A stretch of DNA of 64,000 nt from Saonia flava (GTDB lineage Bacteria; Bacteroidota; Bacteroidia; Flavobacteriales; Flavobacteriaceae): the NCBI RefSeq assembly GCF_011927795.1, contig NZ_JAATJJ010000001.1, positions 1,353,397-1,417,396 on the forward strand, given 5' to 3'. This document shows, piece after piece, positions 1 through 7,997 of the stretch (the stretch's first letter is position 1; every line of letters starts with the position of its first letter). Under the pieces are notes generated by a model, which was not told where the DNA came from, made no database searches, and was given only the letters and a program-made list of their open reading frames with translations. A program made the translations under genes and the position numbers.

Positions 1-295
1 ACCAATATTCCTCTGGGGATCGCCGACGGTGATGACGACACGACCTATACCGCTGGCACTGGACTGACCCTATCTGCCGGTAACGAGTTCGCACTAGATG
101 CCGCAACAATAGTCGCGGACTGGGCCAACCTAACGGGAATCCCTGCCAATCTCGACCTTGACCAAACTGATGATTTCAACGGGGACTTTACCAATTTGAC
201 CAATATTCCTCTGGGGATCGCCGACGGTGATGACGACACGACCTATACCGCTGGCACTGGACTGACCCTATCTGCCGGTAACGAGTTCGCACTAG
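1..295 (+). repeat. 198-bp period tandem repeat inside the surface-protein gene
   Basis: Bases 1-97 recur exactly at 199-295. The period is 198 bp (66 codons), so the repeat keeps the reading frame. The second copy diverges abruptly after base 295. Further copies may lie upstream of the window. Perfect DNA identity over 97 bp points to recent duplication or gene conversion, and makes the locus prone to copy-number change and assembly collapse. Confidence 0.9.
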
Positions 296-900
296 GAACA
301 ATATCAGGGGGACCCTCAGGTGTAATAGCCAATAACTCAATTACTCAAGGCGATATTGCAAATGGTGCAATTGGACCAGGAGAAATACAATCCGATGCTG
401 TTTCTTCTGATGAAATTGAAGACGACAGTATTCTCAATGAAGATATAGCAGCAGGAGCAGCAATTGACGGCAGTAAGATATTGCCCAATTTTGTAGTTCA
501 AATTGATGCAGCAGCTGGTTTAACTTCAGGAGCTGATATTTTAATGAATGGAAATGCTGTAATTCCCGACTATGTTTTCCAAAAATATTTTACTGGAAAC
601 TCAAGTTTAAAAGAAAGCTACAGTTTCCTTGATTTAGAAGAAATTGAAACTTTTATCAAAAAATACCATCATTTGCCTGGAATCAAATCTGCTGAAGAAG
701 TCAAAAAAGAAGGTTTCTGGAATTTAAGCGAATCCAATATCCAAAACCTAGAAAAAATAGAGGAGCTCTTTCTTCATACCATAGAGCAGGAGAAAAAAAT
801 AAAAGCATTGCAGTCCAAAAATGAGACCCTAACCCAAGAATTGGATTCCATTAAAAAAGATTTGGCAGAAATAAAGGCCTTGTTAAAAAACAACAACTAA
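1..900 (+). CDS. Repeat-rich surface/tail-fibre-like protein, 3' part (5' end outside window)
   Basis: The frame is open from base 1 to the TAA at 898-900 (299 residues visible), so the true start lies upstream. The first ~98 residues are a 66-residue tandem repeat of the DWANLTGIP / GIADGDDDTTYTAGTGLTLS type common in Bacteroidota surface and tail-fibre-like proteins. Next comes a short-period stretch (residues ~108-160: NSITQGDIANGAIG, EIQSDAVSSDEIEDDSI). From about residue 189 (PDYVFQKYF, then HHLPGIKSAEEV) it has the C-terminal region shared by many such flavobacterial proteins, ending in a coiled coil (residues ~245-295). It probably forms an exported fibrous surface protein; this is inferred from family resemblance. 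The repeat DNA is about 57% GC over its first 60 bases against about 30% at 541-600. It ends one base before the next gene. Confidence 0.75.
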   Translation, partial: TNIPLGIADGDDDTTYTAGTGLTLSAGNEFALDAATIVADWANLTGIPANLDLDQTDDFNGDFTNLTNIPLGIADGDDDTTYTAGTGLTLSAGNEFALGTISGGPSGVIANNSITQGDIANGAIGPGEIQSDAVSSDEIEDDSILNEDIAAGAAIDGSKILPNFVVQIDAAAGLTSGADILMNGNAVIPDYVFQKYFTGNSSLKESYSFLDLEEIETFIKKYHHLPGIKSAEEVKKEGFWNLSESNIQNLEKIEELFLHTIEQEKKIKALQSKNETLTQELDSIKKDLAEIKALLKNNN

Positions 901-901
901 T

Positions 902-2059
902 ATGAAAAAGTATTTTTTTATACTCTTTTTCCTTTTGGTTTGTTCTACACACGCCCAAACTGCCCTATACAATAGTGGCAACATACAAATCCATGAAGAG
1001 GGGCAATTGGGGTTCCACACCCACCTCATCAACAATGCCCCCTTTGATGAAAATCTGGGGTTGGCAGGTTTTTATGGCAACACACCTATTGAGGTATCCG
1101 GTGCCTTTATGCCCATTTTTTATGATGTGGAAATGGCCAGCGTTGCGGGAGTAACCCTACATACAGTGGTTAGCGTGGCCAATAACTTTAATTTTATTAC
1201 CGGTAACATATATACCCCAAGGATAGACAAAGCAATTTTCTTAAGTTTTCTGGAAAACTCGTTTTATAATGGGGAAAGTGACTTCTCCTATATAGATGGG
1301 TATGCAAATATTGCCAATAGTGATTTCTTTACCTTCCCTGTGGGTGATGATGGCCGGTTACGTCCTTTAACCTTAGAATCCAGCTCTATTAATCCGCTTG
1401 CAAAATGCGCCTATTTCTTTGAAGACCCCAACATTCCCCTATTTTTTGAAAATGGATTTAATACAGATATTTCTGAAACCAATTTTTTGAGCATCAGCAC
1501 ACAGGAATTTTGGCGATTGGAAGGCTCCCAATCTGTCAAAGCAACCCTTACCTGGGATGCCCTAAGCAGTGCTATTGTATTGGGAGAAACCTTGGAGGAC
1601 CTTAAAGTGGTAGGATGGAGAAAATCCAGCAACAGCTGGGTAAACCTTGGCAATACCCGTGTAGAAGGTACCATGGAGGCTGGATCTATCACATCGGACA
1701 CCTTTACACCTAACAATTATGAAATAATTACCCTTGGGGGCACCAATAATTTATACGAGACCCTAAATTCCTCCAAACTGGACAACTATTTTATGTCACC
1801 CAATGGGGATGGCGTAAACGATACCCTTATCATAGAAGAATTGGATCTTTCACCCAACAATACTCTTTCTATCTATACCCGTGCCGGGCTCAAGGTATTT
1901 GAAATGAAAAATTACACCAACGAGTTTAACGGCTTTTCCAACATAAATAATTTAGTCATTAATAGGGAGCAAGGACTCCCAGAAGGTATGTATTTCTATG
2001 TACTCACGTTAGATGATTTAGGGCTCAACTATCAAGGGTTCCTCTATTTGGATAGATAA
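902..2059 (+). CDS. Type IX-secreted protein with gliding-motility-associated (CHU_C) C-terminal domain
   Basis: A 385-residue secreted protein with a clear signal peptide (residues 1-19, ending CSTHAQ). The middle part is not recognised. The last ~90 residues carry the CHU_C / type B type IX sorting domain signature: FMSPNGDGVNDTL (about residue 297), then LSIYTRAGLKVFE, and near the end GLPEGMYFYVLTL and the terminal GFLYLDR. In this family that domain directs export through the type IX machinery. The gene starts with ATG one base after the stop of the repeat protein, so the two are probably co-transcribed and may form one surface module; that link is inference from position. Confidence 0.85.
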   Translation: MKKYFFILFFLLVCSTHAQTALYNSGNIQIHEEGQLGFHTHLINNAPFDENLGLAGFYGNTPIEVSGAFMPIFYDVEMASVAGVTLHTVVSVANNFNFITGNIYTPRIDKAIFLSFLENSFYNGESDFSYIDGYANIANSDFFTFPVGDDGRLRPLTLESSSINPLAKCAYFFEDPNIPLFFENGFNTDISETNFLSISTQEFWRLEGSQSVKATLTWDALSSAIVLGETLEDLKVVGWRKSSNSWVNLGNTRVEGTMEAGSITSDTFTPNNYEIITLGGTNNLYETLNSSKLDNYFMSPNGDGVNDTLIIEELDLSPNNTLSIYTRAGLKVFEMKNYTNEFNGFSNINNLVINREQGLPEGMYFYVLTLDDLGLNYQGFLYLDR

Positions 2060-2102
2060 CCTATCCGTATTTTAATGACCATTCATATTGCAAAATACTT
2101 CT

Positions 2103-2110
2103 TAACTTTG
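2103..2110 (+). promoter_or_regulatory. -7 element (TAACTTTG) before the M15 peptidase gene
   Basis: TAACTTTG fits the Bacteroidota -7 consensus TAnnTTTG. No TTG lies at the usual distance upstream. It falls between two possible ATG starts (2075 and 2207) and so favours 2207. Confidence 0.45.
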
Positions 2111-2206
2111 GGGAAAACTTTTTCTAAAGAATTAGGATATAACAATATTGGCAATGTTTTTGATATTCCCAAGGTTGGAAAATATAATATCCAAAAAACA
2201 AACCAG

Positions 2207-2941
2207 ATGAAGAGACGATCATTTATACATAAAAGCAGCTTTTTTGGCATGGCACTTACCACTATGCCTCATTCCATTTGGCCAACACAAGAAGAATATA
2301 CCGTGGAAGAGCTTATGGGCAAAGCAGAAATTAAGTTGCATGGAGAGGGAATCAACTTAAGAAAAGAAGCCCATGATGCTTTTTTGGAAATGAAAAAAGC
2401 GGCCTATAGTGATGGCATTGATCTAAAAATAGTATCCAGTTTTAGGGATTTTTACAGACAAGAATCTATCTGGGAGAGAAAGTACAACCAATACACCGAG
2501 TCCGACAATATGGATCCTTTGGATGCCATTGACAAAATCATTGAATATTCCACCATTCCAGGTACTAGCCGTCATCATTGGGGTACCGACATTGATATTA
2601 TTGATGGGTATAGAAAAACCACAGGGGATGTTTTAGTGCCAGAAAAGTTTGAAGAAGAAGGACCATTTGTGGCCTTTAAAAAATGGATGGACGAGAACTC
2701 AAGGAAATATGGGTTTTATTTGGTATACACCAATGAGCCCAAAAGAAAAGGATTTAAATATGAACCCTGGCATTATAGCTATGCCCCTATTTCCATTCCT
2801 ATGCTTGCAGCTTATCGAAGCAAAAACATTCTACAATTAATACAAAAGGAAGAATTTTCCGGAAAAGAACATTTTACTGCAGGTTTTATAAGATCCTATA
2901 TAAGAAATAATATTTTGGATATTAACCCAGAACTTTTATAG
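2207..2941 (+). CDS. M15 family D-alanyl-D-alanine carboxypeptidase (VanY-like)
   Basis: A 244-residue zinc peptidase predicted to trim the terminal D-Ala of peptidoglycan stem peptides. Zinc and catalytic motifs of the VanY/M15B family are visible: SSFRDFYRQ at ~77-85, SRHHWGTDID with His123 and Asp130, and EPWH with Glu185 and His188. The N-terminus (MKRRSFIHKSSFFGMALT) looks like a signal peptide. ATG at 2207 is chosen over the in-frame ATG at 2075 because it begins with that signal sequence and because a -7 promoter element lies between the two. It probably acts in the periplasm. The next gene encodes another envelope peptidase. Confidence 0.85.
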   Translation: MKRRSFIHKSSFFGMALTTMPHSIWPTQEEYTVEELMGKAEIKLHGEGINLRKEAHDAFLEMKKAAYSDGIDLKIVSSFRDFYRQESIWERKYNQYTESDNMDPLDAIDKIIEYSTIPGTSRHHWGTDIDIIDGYRKTTGDVLVPEKFEEEGPFVAFKKWMDENSRKYGFYLVYTNEPKRKGFKYEPWHYSYAPISIPMLAAYRSKNILQLIQKEEFSGKEHFTAGFIRSYIRNNILDINPELL

Positions 2942-2982
2942 TCTTTTTTGTAAATTGAAAATCTCACTTAAACACTAAAACC

Positions 2983-3747
2983 ATGAGAAGAGGTAGTTGG
3001 AAAATTCGCATTTTTATTGGCTTGGCCATCGTGGCCTTTGCCTTTATTCAACGCTGCAGCAATAAAGAAGAAAACCCGTATACAGGTAGGACCCAGACAA
3101 TTAATATGAGTGCAGAGCAAGAAATTGCAATTGGTCTACAAAGCGCTCCAGAAATGGCACAACAGCATGGAGGGCTCTATCCGGACGAACGTTTGCAGGC
3201 TTTTGTGGATGCTGTGGGCCGCAAATTGGTACAAAGTAGCATTGCCAGGGAAACACCCTACCAATATGAATTTCATTTATTGGCAGACGATCAAACAATA
3301 AATGCATTTGCACTACCTGGAGGGCAGATATTTATTACCTATGCCCTATTTTCCCAATTAAACGAAGCCCAATTAGCAGGTGTTCTAGGACATGAAATTG
3401 GCCATGTAATTGGCAGACATTCTGCTGAACGTATTGCTGAAAGCAGTTTTTGGCAAACACTTACCATGGGTGCATCTGTTGGTGGTGACATGGGTGGTCT
3501 TGTTAGTGGAGTGGGCCAAAATACCTTATTAAAGAACGGAAGGGGCGATGAATTGGAAAGCGATGAACTTGGTGTGCTTTTTATGATTCAATCGCACTAT
3601 AATCCCAACGAAATGATTGAGGTCATGAGAATCTTGAAAGCGGCAGCTGGACCCAATAGGACACCAGAGTTTCAGAGCACCCATCCGGACCCTGAAAACC
3701 GAATTGAAAAAATAAAAGAGGCAATCAACAAATATAAAGGACAATAG
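2983..3747 (+). CDS. M48 family zinc metallopeptidase, probable lipoprotein
   Basis: 254 residues. The N-terminal hydrophobic segment ends at Cys25 (AFIQRC), a plausible lipobox, followed by an M48 domain. The zinc-binding HEIGH is at residues 137-141 and the third ligand is probably Glu192 in ELESDELG; STHPDPENRI near the C-terminus is also typical of the family. Relatives such as E. coli LoiP/BepA are envelope quality-control proteases, so a role in outer-membrane or periplasmic protein turnover is likely. The substrate cannot be told from the sequence. Same strand as the M15 peptidase, 41 bp downstream. Confidence 0.85.
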   Translation: MRRGSWKIRIFIGLAIVAFAFIQRCSNKEENPYTGRTQTINMSAEQEIAIGLQSAPEMAQQHGGLYPDERLQAFVDAVGRKLVQSSIARETPYQYEFHLLADDQTINAFALPGGQIFITYALFSQLNEAQLAGVLGHEIGHVIGRHSAERIAESSFWQTLTMGASVGGDMGGLVSGVGQNTLLKNGRGDELESDELGVLFMIQSHYNPNEMIEVMRILKAAAGPNRTPEFQSTHPDPENRIEKIKEAINKYKGQ

Positions 3748-3773
3748 AACGATAAAATCCCAATATTTAACCT

Positions 3774-3800
3774 TTGCCAAATCTTAATTTGTTATATTTG
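3774..3800 (+). promoter_or_regulatory. Promoter for the DUF6747 mini-gene
   Basis: TTG at 3774-3776 and TATATTTG at 3793-3800, separated by 16 bp. This is slightly shorter than the usual TTG-N17-23-TAnnTTTG arrangement. It would give a leader of about 75 nt before ATG 3881. Confidence 0.5.
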
Positions 3801-3880
3801 ATTCCCTCCAAATCTTAATATAAACAACCTTACATTTAGCCCTTATAGCTGTGGTCCGAACCGATTAAAGAGAACGCTAT

Positions 3881-4048
3881 ATGGGGACATTATTAAATTT
3901 TAGAAATCTATACGTAGATTCATTCAACGAATGCAAGCCAGGGTTTGCAGTAACAATCTTAAAAGCTTATTCCGTTTTTTGCGGTATTTTACTGGCAATG
4001 GCCGTATATGCATTTATGTATAGGGTTATTACAGGCTTTGATTTTTAA
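3881..4048 (+). CDS. DUF6747-like small membrane protein
   Basis: A 55-residue ORF (ATG 3881, TAA 4046-4048) not covered by longer reading frames. It starts MGTLLNFRNLYVDSFNECK, has one hydrophobic segment (about residues 28-50, LKAYSVFCGILLAMAVYAF) and ends YRVITGFDF. This pattern (MG-LL-F-NLY start, KAYSVFCG, terminal TGF-F) matches, from memory, a short flavobacterial family filed as DUF6747. The function is unknown. It has its own promoter candidate and is followed by a strong hairpin terminator, so it is probably a stand-alone transcript. Confidence 0.65.
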   Translation: MGTLLNFRNLYVDSFNECKPGFAVTILKAYSVFCGILLAMAVYAFMYRVITGFDF

Positions 4049-4100
4049 TATCAAATTACTCTTTTACCTGAACACTATTTGAAGTAATTTAGAGGATAAC

Positions 4101-4134
4101 AAAAACGCCATCGGTATTTCCAATGGCGTTTTTT
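4101..4134. terminator. Bidirectional hairpin terminator
   Basis: An 11-bp stem (4101-4111 with 4123-4133) with GC-rich core CGCCAT/ATGGCG, preceded by an A-run and followed by a T-run. It lies between the convergent DUF6747-like gene and the ankyrin gene and can serve both strands. Confidence 0.85.
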
Positions 4135-4155
4135 GGTTGATGAATAAACGTATAG

Positions 4156-4551
4156 CTATTTTTTCTTGACAGTTTCCAATAAGGCCAAAACTTCATTGGC
4201 ATTGGACATTTCAGCATATTTTTTAACTGTATATCCCTTGTCGCATTTGGTTTTTAAATTGGCACCATTCTCAATCAACAATTGTAAAATTTCTGCTCTA
4301 TTGTAGCGTGCCGCAAATATTGCCGGTGTTTTGCCCAATGATTTTTGATTTACATCCTCCCCCAGGTCAATTAATTTTCTTACCGTATCAATATCACCTT
4401 TCATAATGGCTTTGCAAAATGAATTAATGTCAACGCTTGTTAAGCTAGTTAGGTTCTCGGTCACATTAGTGACATCTTCTTTGCTTTCGGCACAAATACC
4501 GGTAGCTGCCAACATAAATGCAGCAGTTACAGTTAAAATCGTTTTTTTCAT
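4156..4551 (-). CDS. Small exported ankyrin-repeat protein
   Basis: 131 residues from ATG 4551. A signal peptide (MKKTILTVTAAFMLAATGICA) is followed by about two and a half ankyrin repeats: DIDTVRKLIDLGEDVNQKSLGKTPAIFA, then NRAEILQLLIENGANLKT, then KGYTVKKYAEM. Ankyrin repeats usually bind other proteins; the partner is unknown. An in-frame upstream ATG at 4617 would add 22 residues in front of the signal peptide and is not preferred. It is transcribed toward the shared terminator at 4101-4134. Confidence 0.8.
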   Translation of the reverse strand: MKKTILTVTAAFMLAATGICAESKEDVTNVTENLTSLTSVDINSFCKAIMKGDIDTVRKLIDLGEDVNQKSLGKTPAIFAARYNRAEILQLLIENGANLKTKCDKGYTVKKYAEMSNANEVLALLETVKKK

Positions 4552-4746
4552 GATGAATGAATTATAGTTTTTGATTATACAATAATAGACTCCAGCTATC
4601 TCAAAATGTTTCAGCATTAACAGTTAAATAACTTAATTTTAACATATTCACTTATCCTTCAGTTAAATTTTTAACAGAAATATAAAAACAATGTGAAACT
4701 TCATAAAAAGCCCAAGTAAATCTTAGCTATACTTATGAGATCGTTC

Positions 4747-4754
4747 TATTTTTG
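4747..4754 (+). promoter_or_regulatory. -7 element (TATTTTTG) of gpmI
   Basis: TATTTTTG fits TAnnTTTG and lies 23 bp before the chosen ATG at 4778. No TTG is seen at the expected -33 distance. Confidence 0.45.
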
Positions 4755-4777
4755 ATGTTGGAACAAAGATGACACCA

Positions 4778-6295
4778 ATGAACAAGAAAGTAATATTGAT
4801 GATTTTGGATGGATGGGGAAAATCTCCAGACCCAAAAGTATCTGCAATAGATAATGCCCATACTCCTTTTATAGATTCACTTTATACAAAGTATCCAAAT
4901 GCCTCTTTAAGAACAGATGGTCTGCATGTTGGTCTGCCTGAAGGTCAAATGGGAAATAGCGAAGTGGGCCATATGAACCTTGGTGCAGGACGTATAGTAT
5001 ACCAAGATTTGGCAAAAATAAATCTTGCTGTGGAAAATGATACTTTAAAAGATGAAAAAGTATTGATCGATGCCTTAAAGTATGCCACTGACAATGATAA
5101 GAACGTCCACTTTTTAGGGTTATTAAGTGATGGCGGAGTGCATTCACACACCAGTCACTTAAAGGGTTTTATAGATGCGGCCAATGCATCAGGAGTTAAA
5201 AATTCATACATTCATGCCTTTACTGATGGGCGTGACGTAGACCCAAAATCTGGAAAAGGATATGTTCAGGATATTGAAAATTATATTGCTAAAACCAATA
5301 CTAAATTAGCTACAATTACTGGCCGATACTATGCAATGGATCGAGATAAGAGATGGGAACGGGTTAAGTTGGCATATGATGCATTGGTGAATGGTGTGGG
5401 AACCAAAACAAGTAACGCTACCGAAGCTATTCAGAAAAATTATGATGTGGACATCACTGATGAATTTTTAAAACCTTTAATTCTTACAAACGGAACCGAT
5501 GAGCCCATTGCAACCATAGAAAAAGATGATGTGATTATCTTTTTCAATTTTAGAACGGATAGGGGGCGTGAGCTTACTGAAATGTTGAGTCAGAAAGATT
5601 TTCCAGAATACAACACCAAAAAATTGGACTTGTATTATGTTACCATTACAAATTACAGTGATGCTTTTCAAGGAATAAAAGTCATTTTTAACAAAGAAAA
5701 CATTACCGAAACTTTGGGAGAAGTACTTGCCAAACATGGTAAAAAACAAATACGAATTGCGGAAACAGAGAAATATCCCCATGTTACCTTTTTCTTTTCT
5801 GGTGGACGAGAAGAGCCTTTTGAAGGGGAATCCCGTATACTAAAAAACTCTCCAAAAGTGGCTACCTATGATTTGCAACCAGAAATGAGTGCATATGAAT
5901 TGCGTGATGCCTTGGTTGCCGAACTTAAAAAAGGTGAAGCTGATTTTGTATGTCTAAATTTTGCCAATGGAGATATGGTAGGCCATACAGGAGTAATGGA
6001 AGCAGCCATCAAAGCGTGTGAGGCTGTTGACGAGTGTGCAAAAGATGTTATTACAACTGGCTTGGAAAATGGCTATACAACACTCTTGATTGCCGATCAT
6101 GGAAACTGCGAAACCATGGTTAATCCAGATGGAAGTCCGCACACAGCGCATACCACCAATCCCGTTCCAATTATTTTAATAGACAAAGATCTAAAGAAGA
6201 TCAAAGGAGGTGTCCTAGGAGATGTGGCCCCAACAATTTTAAAATTAATTGGAATACCGCAACCTGAGGTCATGACACAAAAACCACTAATTTAA
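4778..6295 (+). CDS. gpmI: 2,3-bisphosphoglycerate-independent phosphoglycerate mutase
   Basis: 505 residues, the usual size for the family. It interconverts 3- and 2-phosphoglycerate in glycolysis and gluconeogenesis in the cytoplasm, using two Mn2+ ions and a phosphoserine intermediate. Visible motifs: VILMILDGWG (metal-binding Asp11), GNSEVGHMNLGAGR with the catalytic Ser61, the substrate-binding stretch GGVHSHTSHL, FTDGRDVDPKSG, and the C-terminal metal motifs DMVGHTG and LLIADHGNCE. ATG 4778 (MNKKVILMI) is preferred; ATG 4769 would add three residues. It is the only phosphoglycerate mutase seen in the window. Confidence 0.97.
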   Translation: MNKKVILMILDGWGKSPDPKVSAIDNAHTPFIDSLYTKYPNASLRTDGLHVGLPEGQMGNSEVGHMNLGAGRIVYQDLAKINLAVENDTLKDEKVLIDALKYATDNDKNVHFLGLLSDGGVHSHTSHLKGFIDAANASGVKNSYIHAFTDGRDVDPKSGKGYVQDIENYIAKTNTKLATITGRYYAMDRDKRWERVKLAYDALVNGVGTKTSNATEAIQKNYDVDITDEFLKPLILTNGTDEPIATIEKDDVIIFFNFRTDRGRELTEMLSQKDFPEYNTKKLDLYYVTITNYSDAFQGIKVIFNKENITETLGEVLAKHGKKQIRIAETEKYPHVTFFFSGGREEPFEGESRILKNSPKVATYDLQPEMSAYELRDALVAELKKGEADFVCLNFANGDMVGHTGVMEAAIKACEAVDECAKDVITTGLENGYTTLLIADHGNCETMVNPDGSPHTAHTTNPVPIILIDKDLKKIKGGVLGDVAPTILKLIGIPQPEVMTQKPLI

Positions 6296-6374
6296 AAAGT
6301 ATAAAAAACATCTATACCAATACCTATTTTAATCACTGAATTCAATAAAATCTTTTCTTTTATAGGATTCCTAG

Positions 6375-6382
6375 TATCTTTG
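6375..6382 (+). promoter_or_regulatory. -7 element (TATCTTTG) placed against the map start codon
   Basis: TATCTTTG fits TAnnTTTG and ends five bases before ATG 6388. Transcription would start at or within a base or two of the start codon, implying a leaderless mRNA. Confidence 0.55.
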
Positions 6383-6387
6383 CCCGT

Positions 6388-7206
6388 ATGGTAAAAATCA
6401 AAACTTTAGAGGAAATAGAATTGATGCGTGAAAGCGCATTGGTGGTTTCCAAAACCTTGGGCATGTTGGCATCAGAAATTAAACCTGGGGTCAATGCCCT
6501 ATACTTGGATAAGTTGGCTGAGGATTTTATACGGGAACAAGGTGCAGAGCCCGGTTTTTTGGGAATGTACGATTTCCCAAATACCTTAAATATGAGCCCC
6601 AATTCCCAAGTGGTTCATGGAATTCCTACTGCAGAACCCCTTAGAGAAGGCGATATTATTTCTGTTGATTGTGGTGCCCTAAAAAATGAATATTATGGAG
6701 ACCATGCCTATACTTTTGAGGTTGGAGAAGTAGCTGCGGAAACCAAAAAACTTTTACAGGTCACCAAGGAATCCCTTTATATTGGAATTAGAGAGTTTAG
6801 AGCTGGGAATCGTGTGGGAGATGTAGGTTTTGCCATACAAAACTATTGTGAAAATCATGGGTATGGAGTTGTTAGAGAACTTGTCGGCCATGGTTTAGGA
6901 AAAAGTCTTCATGAAAAACCAGAGATGCCCAACTATGGAAAAAGAGGAAGGGGCAAAAAATTTGTGGACGGAATGGTAGTTGCCATAGAACCCATGATAA
7001 ATATGGGGACCAAAAACATAAAACAGTTAAAAGATGGATGGACCATTCTTACCGCTGATGGAAAACCAAGTGCCCATTTTGAGCATAATGTTGCCCTTGT
7101 AAATGGCAAACCAGAACTGCTTTCCACATTTCAATATATTTATGAAGCCTTGGGTATTGAAAGTGATGAGGAAAATGAGTTTAGACAGAGTAAACTTCAA
7201 TTATAA
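6388..7206 (+). CDS. map: Type I methionine aminopeptidase
   Basis: 272 residues. It removes the initiator methionine from nascent proteins. The five metal ligands and the substrate His can be read: His78 (HGIP), Asp94 (SVDCGA), Asp105 (GDHAYTF), His168 (VGHGLG), Glu201 (AIEPMI), Glu232 (HFEHNVAL). It is about ten residues longer than the E. coli enzyme because of a polar C-terminal tail (ESDEENEFRQSKLQL). A -7 promoter element ends five bases before the ATG, so the message may lack a leader. A perfect 7-bp inverted repeat (7208-7225) follows the stop codon, before the methyltransferase gene. Confidence 0.97.
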   Translation: MVKIKTLEEIELMRESALVVSKTLGMLASEIKPGVNALYLDKLAEDFIREQGAEPGFLGMYDFPNTLNMSPNSQVVHGIPTAEPLREGDIISVDCGALKNEYYGDHAYTFEVGEVAAETKKLLQVTKESLYIGIREFRAGNRVGDVGFAIQNYCENHGYGVVRELVGHGLGKSLHEKPEMPNYGKRGRGKKFVDGMVVAIEPMINMGTKNIKQLKDGWTILTADGKPSAHFEHNVALVNGKPELLSTFQYIYEALGIESDEENEFRQSKLQL

Positions 7207-7232
7207 ATTCCTGTCTTTACAGGAATGGCAAA

Positions 7233-7997
7233 ATGAAAAAACTTTTTAAATACATCTTAAACATATTTCCACGACCCCTACTTATAAAATTAAGTTACTT
7301 GGCAAGACCTATTCTTGCATTATCATTGAAAGGGAAAAACTATACAGACCCTATTGATGGCAAACAATTTAAAAGCTTTCTTCCTTATGGATATGAAAGC
7401 CCCCGAGAAAATGTTCTCTCCCCTTCTACTCTATCATTGGAAAGGCACAGATTATTATGGTTGTTCCTTAATAAGGAAACTAATTTTTTTACAGGAAAAC
7501 ATAAAGTCCTCCATTTTGCTCCAGAACAGGCCTTTTTTAAACGTTTTAAAAAGCTGAAGAATATAGAATACATTACTACTGATTTGAACTCTCCTTTGGC
7601 AACCGTGAAAGCGGACATCTGTGATTTACCCTTTCTTGATAGTTCTTTTGATGTTATTTTATGCAACCATGTATTGGAACATATTCCCAATGACACTAAA
7701 GCTATGCAAGAACTATTTAGGGTATTAAAACCAGGAGGTTGGGGAATTTTTCAAATACCTCAAGATTTGGATAGAGAATCAACTTTTGAGGACAATACCA
7801 TAACAGATAAAAAAGAGCGCGCCAAAGTATTTGGTCAATACGATCATGTCCGCATCTATGGTAGGGATTATTTTAACAAACTTAGAAGTATTGGTTTTAA
7901 AGTGGAAGAAGTAGATTACACCTCCAAATTATCGGCAAAAGAAATTAATGAATACCGATTGGCAAAAGGAGAAATTATTCCTTTGGTCAAAAAATAG
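7233..7997 (+). CDS. Class I SAM-dependent methyltransferase
   Basis: 254 residues. Residues ~85-165 hold a Methyltransf_11-type Rossmann fold: HFAPEQAF, the acidic loop YITTDLNS, then ADICDLPFLDSSFDVILCNHVLEHI and LFRVLKPGGWG. The glycine-rich motif I is atypical (VLHFAPEQ instead of VLDxGxG). The substrate is not identifiable. The gene lies 26 bp after map on the same strand and is directly adjacent to, and convergent with, apbE (stops at 7997 and 7998). The N-terminus is basic and mildly hydrophobic, suggesting membrane association, though this is weak. Confidence 0.8.
   Translation: MKKLFKYILNIFPRPLLIKLSYLARPILALSLKGKNYTDPIDGKQFKSFLPYGYESPRENVLSPSTLSLERHRLLWLFLNKETNFFTGKHKVLHFAPEQAFFKRFKKLKNIEYITTDLNSPLATVKADICDLPFLDSSFDVILCNHVLEHIPNDTKAMQELFRVLKPGGWGIFQIPQDLDRESTFEDNTITDKKERAKVFGQYDHVRIYGRDYFNKLRSIGFKVEEVDYTSKLSAKEINEYRLAKGEIIPLVKK

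Noticed and set aside
1-295. CRISPR array or phage repeat
   Set aside because: Only two 97-bp identical units in one open reading frame, with no short repeat/spacer pattern. They are protein-coding repeats.
2075-2206. N-terminal extension of the M15 peptidase
   Set aside because: It would place 44 residues in front of a good signal sequence and contains the -7 promoter element TAACTTTG.
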